Shown one piece after another: positions 1 to 5,044 of a stretch of 5,044 bases of DNA (its first letter is position 1; each line of letters begins with the position of its first letter). The notes under the pieces were generated by a model, which saw only the letters and a program-made list of their open reading frames with translations, did no database searches and had not been told where the DNA came from. The translations under genes and the position numbers were made by a program. The stretch is from the NCBI GenBank assembly GCA_043101635.1, contig JBICIE010000324.1, positions 1-5,044 of the forward strand, in the 5' to 3' direction. This DNA comes from CAYMJK01 sp043101635. Lineage in GTDB: Bacteria; Planctomycetota; Phycisphaerae; Phycisphaerales; UBA1924.

Positions 1-1
1 G

Positions 2-157
2 GTCGACTCCCGCGGCCGGCGGGTCGTCAGCCACCGCTTCGAGGCCATCAGCGCCTCCGTCGAGGCCGTGCTGGACGCCCTGGCCATCGATCCGGCCGAC
101 GCCGCCGGCGACACCATCGCATCCATCCGGCGCTGCCTGGAGCGGATGGCGGCGTGA
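2..157 (+). CDS. 3' end of an unidentified gene (5' truncated)
   Basis: An open frame enters from the left edge and ends at TGA 155-157, giving the last 51 residues (VDSRGRRVVSHRFEAI... ending RRCLERMAA). It has the GC-rich third positions of the neighbouring genes and no internal stop. The visible part looks like two amphipathic helices joined by a short Asp/Ala-rich linker ('AIDPADAAGD'), a plausible C-terminal cap of a soluble enzyme. No family motif is present, so no function is assigned. It ends 49 bases before the sigma factor start, so the two could be co-transcribed, although a GC-rich inverted repeat lies in the gap. Codingness is fairly convincing; identity is unknown. Confidence 0.55.
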   Translation, partial: VDSRGRRVVSHRFEAISASVEAVLDALAIDPADAAGDTIASIRRCLERMAA

Positions 158-194
158 GCGCGCCGGCCTGCTGGCCCGCCGGCCATGGTGTCTC

Positions 195-199
195 AAGGA
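195..199 (+). promoter_or_regulatory. Ribosome binding site of the sigma factor gene
   Basis: AAGGA lies 7 bases upstream of the GTG at 207. This supports GTG 207 as the start, since the reading frame has no better-placed ATG or SD nearby and the protein then begins right at the family's usual N-terminus. Confidence 0.6.
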
Positions 200-206
200 T
201 TGCCCG

Positions 207-788
207 GTGACGCACCCCCAGACCAGACCATCCCTGCTGGAGCGCCTGCGCGATACCGCGGACGCCGACGCGTGGGTGCGCTTCGAATCGGCCTACGGCG
301 ACCTGGTGCTTCGGTACTGCGCCCGGCGCGGCATGCAGGCCAGCGACGCCGACGATGTCCGACAGATCGCGTTCCTCAAGTTGATGCGCTCGCTGCAGGG
401 CTTCCGGTACGACCGGGGGAGGGGGCGCTTCCGGGACTACTTCTACCAGGTGGTGCGCTCGGCGATCGCCGACCGGGCCGCCGGCCGGCGCGAGGCGCCC
501 GGCGATCTCGCGTCGACAGTGATCGAGCCCGCCGAGATCGATGAGGCCTGGCGCCAGGAGTGGGAGCAGTTTCACCTGCAGCGGGCGTGGACATCGCTGG
601 AGCGTGCGGTGGAGCCGCGCACGCTGGAGGTCTTCAGGCGGCTGCTCGATGGGGCTTCGGTGCGGGAAGCGGCCCGGCAGTTCGACATGGCCGAGGACGC
701 CGTCGAGAAGATCCGCCAGCGCGTGCGCAGCCGGCTGCGCGAGCGCATCGAGCAGCAGGTGCGCGAAGAGGATGGCGACGCGCCATGA
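207..788 (+). CDS. ECF-type RNA polymerase sigma factor, planctomycete kinase-linked style
   Basis: This 193-residue protein is a predicted alternative sigma factor that would direct RNA polymerase to a dedicated promoter set. Seen: a sigma region 2 from about residue 22 to 95, with 'AWVRFESAYGDLVLRYC', the acidic 'SDADDVRQIAFLKLM' helix and 'FRYDRGRGRFRDYFYQVVRSAI', which matches the 'F-Y-D--RGRFR-(W/Y)' signature common in planctomycete ECF factors. A linker with Trp115 and Trp119 follows. Region 4 spans about 130-180, with a helix-turn-helix at 'GASVREAARQFDMAEDAVEK' and the basic tail 'IRQRVRSRLRERI'. The length is normal for an ECF factor. The start is GTG 207, backed by AAGGA. The stop overlaps the kinase ATG (ATGA, 785-788). 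No anti-sigma factor gene is visible, and known planctomycete ECF groups are encoded beside Ser/Thr kinases, so control by the downstream kinase is plausible but inferred. The target promoters are unknown. Confidence 0.9.
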   Translation: MTHPQTRPSLLERLRDTADADAWVRFESAYGDLVLRYCARRGMQASDADDVRQIAFLKLMRSLQGFRYDRGRGRFRDYFYQVVRSAIADRAAGRREAPGDLASTVIEPAEIDEAWRQEWEQFHLQRAWTSLERAVEPRTLEVFRRLLDGASVREAARQFDMAEDAVEKIRQRVRSRLRERIEQQVREEDGDAP

Positions 789-2554
789 GCGGAGGGCCGG
801 ACAGCTCGACCGAGTTCGGCTTTGACGACGAGTCATGGATGGCGCGCCTGCGCACGGCGATCGGCGGGCGCGATGGCGCCGGGCCCGGCGATGGCGCCGG
901 CGAGCAACCGATCGGGCGACTCGGCGAGTACGAACTGCTGGAGGGCGCCGGGCGCGGCGCCCAGGGCGTGGTATACAAGGCGCGCCAGCCGCGCACCGGG
1001 CGCATCGTGGCCATCAAGAAAGTCGCGCTGGCCGACGGCCATGACGAGCGGGCGCAGGCGCGCTTCCAGCGCGAGGTCGAGCTGGCCGCCTCGCTGCGGG
1101 CCGAGGGCATTGTCACGATCCACGAGGTGCTGGCCGATACCTCGGCGGTGGTGATGGCGTGGATCGACGGCGCCCCCGCCGATGTGTGGGCAGACAGCGT
1201 GCGCGCCGAGGCCGGCGCCCTGCGCCGGATCGTGCAGACTGTCCGCTCCGCGTGTGACGCCGTCGCCTTCGCCCACGGGCGCGCCGTGATCCATCGCGAC
1301 CTGAAGCCCGGCAACATCCTGGTCGACGCCGATGGCCGGCCGCACGTCGTTGACTTCGGACTGGCCCGTGAGACCGGCGCATCAGACGCGACACTGACGA
1401 TGGCCGGCGGCTTCGCCGGCACGCCGGCGTACGCCCCGCCGGAGCAGCTCGACCGCGGCCTGCACGAGGTAGATGTGCGCGCCGACGTCTACGCCATGGG
1501 CGCGGTGCTGTACCGCATGCTGAGCGGGCGCGAGCCGTTCGAGGCGCCGACGCTGGCGGGGCTGTTCGACGCGGTGCGCCGCGGCCATCCGCCGGCGCCA
1601 TCGTCGATCGATCATCGCGTGGACCGCGAACTCGACGCCATCGCGCTCATGGCGATGCGCCCGCGCCCGGAGGACCGCTACCAGACCATGGCGGAGTTGG
1701 CCGAGGACCTGGGGCGCTGGCTCGACCGGCGCGCTGTGCATGCGCACCCGCCGAGCGCCGCCTACGTCGCCCGGGCCTTCGTGCGCCGCCATCCGGTCGG
1801 CGTATCTCTGGCGGCGATCGCCCTGACGCTGATCGTCGGGCTCGGCGCCGCCGCGGGCGCTACGGCGCTGCGGCTTGCCGATCAGCGCGACCGCCTGCGG
1901 GCCACGCTCGGCGAGCGTGACGAGGCGCTTGCAGACGCCAAAGCCGCCGCGGCCCGCGCCGAACTGGAACTGCTCAAGAGCCGGGCGGGGATGGAACTGC
2001 TGTACCGCGCCCTCGGCGAGGGGGACCAGGCCAGCGCCATCGCCGCGCTGGATGCCCAGGCGGCGCGCATGGACGCAGCGCGCATGCCGATTCGCGCCGA
2101 GATCGAGATCAGCAACCGGCTCACCCTGGCGCGCACCTATCTGCAGGTCGGCGCCCCCGGGCGCGCCGAGGCCCAGGCCGAGCTTGCCATCGATCTGTCG
2201 CGCCAGGCAGGGGCAGCCGGCGCCGATCTCGCCGAAGCCCTGGCGCTCGTCGGCGAGGTGCGTCTGCTGCGCGGCGACCCCGACAGCGCCGTAGAGCCGC
2301 TGCGCGAGGCCCTGGCCGTCCGGTCCGCCCTGCCCGAGCCGCTGACCGATGTCTCCCGCGCCCATCTCATGCTGCTGGAGGCACTGGGCGACGCAGGCCG
2401 CACTGACGAGGCGCAGTCGTTCGCCAGCGCCATGCCACCCCTGGGGGGATTCGCCGGCTCGTTCATGGCCGAGCGCATCGTCGAGCTGTGCGACCGCTAC
2501 CGGCTGGAGGGGCCCGGATGGGCCAGAGCGGCAGCGACGCCGGCTGGCCGCTGA
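785..2554 (+). CDS. Membrane-spanning Hanks-type Ser/Thr protein kinase with TPR-like C-terminal region
   Basis: This 589-residue protein is predicted to phosphorylate Ser/Thr on partner proteins from the inner face of the membrane. The kinase domain spans about 49-315 and looks complete: Gly-loop 'GRGAQGVVYKA' (Gly56-x-Gly58-x-x-Gly61), Lys78 in VAIK, alpha-C Glu97 in 'RFQREVEL', 'HRDLKPGN' with catalytic Asp172 and Asn177, Asp190 in DFG, 'GTPAYAPPEQ' (APE-type motif), and 'DVRADVYAMGAVLYRML'. After the basic 'RAFVRRHP' comes a hydrophobic segment at about 338-362, taken as one membrane helix. Then follow a likely coiled coil (about 364-410, Ala/Glu/Arg-rich) and TPR-like helical pairs at about 442-471 and 483-513. 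With the kinase cytoplasmic, the helical tail would lie outside and could sense a signal; topology is inferred. The start is ATG 785, overlapping the sigma stop, with AGAGGA at 767-772 upstream. A start at 560 in the same frame is unlikely because it lies wholly inside the sigma gene. The substrate is unknown; the upstream sigma factor is a candidate. Confidence 0.9.
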   Translation: MSGGPDSSTEFGFDDESWMARLRTAIGGRDGAGPGDGAGEQPIGRLGEYELLEGAGRGAQGVVYKARQPRTGRIVAIKKVALADGHDERAQARFQREVELAASLRAEGIVTIHEVLADTSAVVMAWIDGAPADVWADSVRAEAGALRRIVQTVRSACDAVAFAHGRAVIHRDLKPGNILVDADGRPHVVDFGLARETGASDATLTMAGGFAGTPAYAPPEQLDRGLHEVDVRADVYAMGAVLYRMLSGREPFEAPTLAGLFDAVRRGHPPAPSSIDHRVDRELDAIALMAMRPRPEDRYQTMAELAEDLGRWLDRRAVHAHPPSAAYVARAFVRRHPVGVSLAAIALTLIVGLGAAAGATALRLADQRDRLRATLGERDEALADAKAAAARAELELLKSRAGMELLYRALGEGDQASAIAALDAQAARMDAARMPIRAEIEISNRLTLARTYLQVGAPGRAEAQAELAIDLSRQAGAAGADLAEALALVGEVRLLRGDPDSAVEPLREALAVRSALPEPLTDVSRAHLMLLEALGDAGRTDEAQSFASAMPPLGGFAGSFMAERIVELCDRYRLEGPGWARAAATPAGR

Positions 2555-2577
2555 CGGCGCGGCCATCCTCACGTTTT
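2545..2577 (+). terminator. Possible weak terminator hairpin spanning the kinase stop codon
   Basis: TGGCCGC (2545-2551) and GCGGCCA (2559-2565) form a perfect 7-bp GC-rich stem with a 7-base loop that contains the TGA stop. A run of four T's (2574-2577) comes 8 bases after the stem. The short, displaced T-tract makes this at best a weak intrinsic terminator. GC-rich DNA yields such stems by chance. Confidence 0.3.
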
Positions 2578-2611
2578 CAGCGATCGGGTGTCCGCCCGGC
2601 CTCAAACCCGC

Positions 2612-2659
2612 GGTACCGGAGTGTGGGAGGCGAGAGTCTCAGATTCCGGAGGACCCGCA
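2612..2659 (+). promoter_or_regulatory. Conserved 5' leader, copy 1, of the collagen-like genes
   Basis: These 48 bases align without gaps to 4570-4617, the leader of the second collagen-like gene, with 38 of 48 identical by my count. Further upstream the two flanks show no clear similarity. The block begins with GGTACCGGAGTG and carries a second, related TTCCGGAG at 2644-2651, 30 bases after TACCGGAG at 2614-2621. The second element includes the Shine-Dalgarno sequence. The first has no obvious translational role, so the block may hold a promoter, operator or UTR element. No convincing housekeeping -35/-10 pair is visible. Confidence 0.5.
2648..2653 (+). promoter_or_regulatory. Strong ribosome binding site of the first collagen-like gene
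   Basis: GGAGGA lies 6 bases upstream of ATG 2660. It fixes that start over the upstream in-frame ATG at 2588, which has no such site and would place 24 non-signal-like residues before the signal peptide. Confidence 0.8.
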
Positions 2660-4438
2660 ATGGGCCGAAATCGGCTGGAAGTTTGCCTGTGCGCGCTCAT
2701 CACGGGCGCCATTGGCTCTGCGCCGGCGCTGGCCCAGGCGCCGATCGACCGCGCGATCACCTACCAGGGCGAGCTGCGCTCAGGCGGCGCCGCCGCGGCC
2801 GGTCCGGTGGACCTGCGCTTCCGGCTGTTCGACGCCGCCGCGGCGGGCGCGCAGATCGGACCCCAGCTCGAACTGCCTGGGGCGGCTCTGGAGGAGGGCC
2901 GCTTCAGCATCGAGTTGGACTTCGGGCCCGGCGCGTTCGGCGCCGAGCAGCGCTGGCTGGAGATCGACGTCCGCGAGGCGGGGGTGGGCTCGTTCACGAC
3001 GCTGTCGCCGCGGCAGCGGGTGGGGCCGGCGCCGGTGGCGTTGTTTGCGCTTGATGGCAACGAGGGGCCGCCGGGGCCGGAAGGGCCCCCCGGTCCGCAG
3101 GGCCCCGAGGGGCCGACTGGACCGCAGGGTGATACGGGACCGGTTGGACCCCAGGGGCCGCAGGGTGATCCGGGGCCGGTCGGGCCGCAAGGACCGGAGG
3201 GGCCGACAGGTCCGGCGGGCCCGAAGGGCGATCCGGGGCCGATTGGTCCCGAGGGCCCGGCCGGTTTGCAAGGCCCCGAAGGCCCGATGGGCCCCGCCGG
3301 TCCGATCGGCCCGCAGGGTCCTCCCGGCGAGCCGTGGAGCCTGAGCGGAACCAGCGCGTTCTACACCGGCGGCAACGTCGGCATCGGTACCACCTCCCCG
3401 GCGGCCCTGCTGGATGTCGCCGGCGCCAGTCGCTTCGGCGGGGACATGACGTTCACGGCGCCGGCCGAGTACCAGATCGTGCACGAGACGACGGAGACGG
3501 GGCTGCGCGTGAATCCCGCGACGGTCACCGCGACGCTTGTCTCCGATGGCAATGAGATGGTCACGGTCAAGGAGCGGCGCGTTGGCGTCGGGACGAGCAG
3601 CCCGACCTCGCTGCTGCACGTCGCCGGCCTGAGCCGCTTCGACGACAGCATCTTCTTCAGCAAGGCGGGTCTGATCGAGGTCGCCCACGACAACAACGAC
3701 GGGTTGGTGATCGATCCGATCGGTCGCAAGGTGCATCTGGAGGTGGACAACGGCAACATCCTGACCGCTGACATCAACGGGCGCGTCGGAATCAACACGG
3801 CTTCGCCCCAGGAGGCGCTGCACGTCATCGGCAACACCGAGATTGATGGCGGGCTGCAGGTCGACCGGCCAGGCGCCCTGGCGATGGATGTGATCGGTGC
3901 ATCACGCTTCAAGGGAGCTCTTGACCTCGTCGGCGATGCGCACATCGACGGCGAACTGACGATCAAACCAGTTGAGCGCATTCTCGTCGTCGGAGCGGGC
4001 GAGTTCCAATGGTCAAGCCGCTTCTCAGGCGAGATGGTGGTGGCCGAGCTGTCAGGCACATTCACGCCGGTGGTTTTCTTGAACGGTACAGTCGCTCCTG
4101 GCACAGCAGTGGCGAGTTTCTCGCTTCCTGCCGGCGCCGAGATCACGAAGGTCCAGGCGTTCGTCCTTGACTTCGAGGATCCTGGGGATCTCACGCTCGA
4201 ACTCAGGACAGAGGTCTTCTCAGTTCGCGGCGAGAACATCATTGCGTTCGCCAAGACGGTGGGCGCCCCGGGTGAAACGGTCATCGCAATGAACCTACCG
4301 GCTCCCCACACGGTCGTTTCAGGAAACCCCTATTGGCTGCGGCTATCGATCGATGCGGACTTGGGCTCGCCGTTCTTCGTGGAGGGTGGGCTCTTCAGCG
4401 TGCGGATTACCTATGTTGTCAACAGTCCATTGCCTTAG
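2660..4438 (+). CDS. Secreted collagen-like protein with tail-fibre-type repeats and a C-terminal beta-rich module
   Basis: A 592-residue predicted exported structural or surface protein. Residues 1-25 form a signal peptide (hydrophobic core CALITGAIG, cleavage after 'ALA' before Gln26). Residues about 33-131 form an N-terminal domain with 'ITYQGELRSGG' and 'VDLRFRLFDAAAAGAQIGP', a type I associate with planctomycete and other environmental secreted proteins. Residues 136-225 are 30 uninterrupted Gly-X-Y triplets, expected to form a collagen-like triple helix and so a trimer. Residues 240-443 contain three 68-residue repeats, each opening with 'VG(I/V)(G/N)T-SP' and then a '(D/H)V(A/I)G' strand, as in phage tail-fibre-like proteins. 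Residues about 445-592 look beta-rich ('ASFSLPAGAEITKVQAFVLD', 'YWLRLSID'). There is no lipobox, LPXTG, PEP-CTERM or other recognisable anchor. Start ATG 2660 has GGAGGA upstream. A paralogue follows 179 bases downstream. The ligand and exact role (matrix, appendage, adhesion) cannot be told from sequence. Confidence 0.88.
   Translation: MGRNRLEVCLCALITGAIGSAPALAQAPIDRAITYQGELRSGGAAAAGPVDLRFRLFDAAAAGAQIGPQLELPGAALEEGRFSIELDFGPGAFGAEQRWLEIDVREAGVGSFTTLSPRQRVGPAPVALFALDGNEGPPGPEGPPGPQGPEGPTGPQGDTGPVGPQGPQGDPGPVGPQGPEGPTGPAGPKGDPGPIGPEGPAGLQGPEGPMGPAGPIGPQGPPGEPWSLSGTSAFYTGGNVGIGTTSPAALLDVAGASRFGGDMTFTAPAEYQIVHETTETGLRVNPATVTATLVSDGNEMVTVKERRVGVGTSSPTSLLHVAGLSRFDDSIFFSKAGLIEVAHDNNDGLVIDPIGRKVHLEVDNGNILTADINGRVGINTASPQEALHVIGNTEIDGGLQVDRPGALAMDVIGASRFKGALDLVGDAHIDGELTIKPVERILVVGAGEFQWSSRFSGEMVVAELSGTFTPVVFLNGTVAPGTAVASFSLPAGAEITKVQAFVLDFEDPGDLTLELRTEVFSVRGENIIAFAKTVGAPGETVIAMNLPAPHTVVSGNPYWLRLSIDADLGSPFFVEGGLFSVRITYVVNSPLP
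3065..3334 (+). repeat. Collagen-like Gly-X-Y repeat region, 30 triplets
   Basis: Residues 136-225 are thirty consecutive Gly-X-Y triplets with no break. Position X is Pro in 25 of 30; the rest are Asp, Leu or Glu (GDT, GDP twice, GLQ, GEP). Position Y is mostly Gln, Glu, Pro, Thr, Val, Ala or Ile. At DNA level it is a 9-base-period, glycine- and proline-codon-rich tract. Such tracts are prone to length change by slippage or recombination. Confidence 0.95.
3377..3988 (+). repeat. Three tandem 68-residue tail-fibre-like repeats (204 bases each)
   Basis: Units start at residues 240, 308 and 376 with VGIGTTSP, VGVGTSSP and VGINTASP, exactly 68 residues apart. Secondary matches keep the same register: LLDVAGASRF (250), LLHVAGLSRF (318) and ALHVIGNTEI (386). 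A faint fourth start, VGAG at 444, falls exactly 68 residues later and leads into the C-terminal module. An extra 'DVIGASRF' at 410-417 breaks the simple pattern within unit 3. Sequence between the anchors is diverged, so the duplication is old or the spacing is kept by structure. Confidence 0.8.
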
Positions 4439-4569
4439 CGACTGCCTGGTGTTCTCGGGCCTCGAAGCGGGCCACGAGTTGGCGCTGCGCCCTGGCGGTC
4501 AATCGTCGACGATGCGGCTCATCTGCATGGTTCTCTTGAATTGCGCGTCCGTGGCGTCCCCTCTCCGGG
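4439..4569 (+). other. Spacer between the two collagen-like genes, nothing recognised
   Basis: There is no convincing ORF, RNA gene or strong terminator here. Short stems exist (for example CCCC/GGGG around 4558-4570) but lack a T-tract. The conserved leader of the next gene begins immediately after. Confidence 0.5.
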
Positions 4570-4617
4570 GGTACCGGAGTGCGGAAGACGGGAGTCGCAG
4601 ATACCGGAGATCTCGAA
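4570..4617 (+). promoter_or_regulatory. Conserved 5' leader, copy 2, of the collagen-like genes
   Basis: This is the counterpart of 2612-2659. It again carries two TACCGGAG elements, at 4572-4579 and 4602-4609, 30 bases apart. Here both elements are exact matches. The second provides the Shine-Dalgarno GGAGA (4606-4610), 7 bases before the GTG start, so spacing to the start is the same as in copy 1. Confidence 0.5.
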
Positions 4618-5028
4618 GTGCGCCGAAACCGGCTTGAACGTTCCCTGTGTGCGATCGTCGCTGGCGTCGTGATCGCCGGCTCGTCGCTTGCCCAGACGCC
4701 AGTGGTTCCCGCGCTGACCTACCAGGGCGAGCTGCGATCAGGGGGCGCAGCGGCCACGGGTCCGGTGGATCTGCGCTTCCGGCTGTTCGACGCCGCCGCG
4801 GCGGGCGTCCAGATCGGGCCGGAGCTTCAGTTGCTGGGCGCGGCGCTGACCGATGGCCGCTTCAGCGTCGAGTTGGACTTCGGCCCGGGCGCGCTCGGGG
4901 CCGAGCAGCGCTGGCTGGAGATCGAGGTGCGCGAGGCCGGCGTCGGCTTGTTCACAACGCTGTCGCCGCGCCAGCGCATCGCGCCGGCGCCGGTGGCGCT
5001 CTTCGCCCTCGATGGCAACGAAGGGCCG
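4570..5028 (+). repeat. Tandem duplication, copy 2 (leader, signal peptide and N-terminal domain)
   Basis: This segment aligns without gaps to 2612-3070 and lies 1958 bases downstream in the same direction. It corresponds to duplication of at least the 5' half of the collagen-like gene; whether the 3' half is also duplicated lies beyond the window. Confidence 0.85.
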
Positions 5029-5044
5029 CAGGGGGATCCCGGCC
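4618..5044 (+). CDS. Second secreted collagen-like protein, paralogue (3' truncated by the window)
   Basis: The first 142 codons of a paralogue of the 2660-4438 gene. Start GTG 4618 aligns with ATG 2660 and has GGAGA 7 bases upstream; the frame stays open to the window edge. Residues 1-25 (MRRNRLERSLCAIVAG... ending SSLA) form a signal peptide cleaved before Gln26. The N-terminal domain follows ('LTYQGELRSGG', 'VDLRFRLFDAAAAGVQIGP', 'RWLEIEVREAGVG'), and Gly-X-Y triplets begin at Gly136 ('GPQGDPG') at the same position as in the first copy. Many domain differences are conservative (Ile/Val, Asp/Glu, Val/Ile, Phe/Leu), consistent with purifying selection on two working genes. The GTG start and lack of a stop explain why simple ORF calling could miss it. 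How long its collagen tract is, and whether it has the tail-fibre and C-terminal modules, cannot be seen. Confidence 0.88.
   Translation, partial: MRRNRLERSLCAIVAGVVIAGSSLAQTPVVPALTYQGELRSGGAAATGPVDLRFRLFDAAAAGVQIGPELQLLGAALTDGRFSVELDFGPGALGAEQRWLEIEVREAGVGLFTTLSPRQRIAPAPVALFALDGNEGPQGDPG

Larger units (their letters stand above)
2612..3070 (+). repeat. Tandem duplication, copy 1 (leader, signal peptide and N-terminal domain)
   Basis: This segment is the counterpart of 4570-5028, at a constant offset of 1958 bases with no insertion or deletion. It covers the leader and codons 1-137. Over residues 35-136 the two proteins share 89 of 102 residues by hand alignment. The signal peptides and the first mature residues diverge much more. 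The obvious identity ends where the Gly-X-Y stretch begins. Confidence 0.85.

Noticed and set aside
162..183. GCCGGC...GCCGGC inverted repeat between the first partial gene and the sigma factor gene, considered as a terminator
   Set aside because: The 6-bp elements are self-complementary and common in such GC-rich DNA, and no T-tract follows.
560..784. Upstream in-frame extension of the kinase reading frame, starting at ATG 560
   Set aside because: It lies entirely within the sigma factor gene, reads as low-complexity Ala/Gly/Arg sequence, and the ATGA start at 785 is the normal coupled arrangement.
48..836. Long minus-strand frame opposite the sigma factor gene, and other long minus-strand frames opposite the kinase and collagen genes
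   Set aside because: These are shadows of GC-rich coding DNA. Their translations are compositionally biased, lack domain motifs, and lie opposite genes with clear family signatures.
2588..2659. Upstream in-frame start for the first collagen-like gene at ATG 2588
   Set aside because: GGAGGA 6 bases before ATG 2660, a signal peptide beginning there, and the aligned GTG start of the paralogue all favour 2660.
2660..2734. Possible lipoprotein signal using Cys9 or Cys11
   Set aside because: The cysteines lie inside the hydrophobic core without a [LVI][AST][GA]C lipobox. Cys9 is not kept in the paralogue, and an ALA/Gln signal-peptidase I site is present.
3065..3334. Considered as a CRISPR or tandem non-coding repeat because of its short-period structure
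   Set aside because: The period is 9 bases in frame, encodes perfect Gly-X-Y triplets, and sits inside a long ORF with flanking domains.
4512..4637. Short frame MRLICMVLLNCASVAS... before the second collagen-like gene, resembling a small signal-peptide or leader ORF
   Set aside because: It has no ribosome binding site, its region before 4570 has no counterpart in copy 1, and its second half overlaps the conserved leader in a frame that is open by chance.

Overview
The window is very GC-rich (one hand-counted 60-base line in the kinase gene is 80% GC). It looks like chromosomal DNA of a planctomycete, most likely from the Phycisphaerae side of the phylum. This assignment is inferred from gene style, not from a marker gene. 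The signs are an ECF-type sigma factor translationally coupled to a Hanks-type Ser/Thr kinase with a membrane segment and TPR-like tail, followed by secreted proteins that combine a 'YQGEL...LRFRLFDA' domain, a collagen-like Gly-X-Y stretch and 'VGIGTTSP' repeats.

Layout, all on the + strand: (1) bases 2-157 are the last 51 codons of an unidentified gene. (2) Bases 207-788 encode an ECF-family sigma factor. (3) Bases 785-2554 encode a membrane-spanning Ser/Thr protein kinase, whose ATG overlaps the sigma stop in an ATGA junction. (4) A possible weak terminator hairpin spans the kinase stop codon. (5) Bases 2660-4438 encode a 592-residue secreted protein: signal peptide, an N-terminal domain of about 110 residues, 30 uninterrupted Gly-X-Y triplets, three tail-fibre-like repeats of exactly 68 residues, and a C-terminal beta-rich module encoded by DNA of clearly lower GC. 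(6) A gap of 179 bases follows. (7) From 4618 to the window edge lies the start of a second, closely related collagen-like gene, beginning with GTG.

The two collagen-like genes are a tandem duplication. The homology covers the signal peptide and N-terminal domain and also about 48 bases of 5' leader, aligned without gaps up to the start codon, while the DNA further upstream is unrelated. A conserved leader in front of diverging paralogues suggests a shared promoter or 5'-UTR element. Since the sigma-kinase pair lies immediately upstream, one testable idea is that this pair controls the secreted proteins. That link is inference. The sigma-kinase pairing and the collagen/tail-fibre modules are each known types; their combination with the conserved leader and exact repeat periodicity is the part worth a second look.
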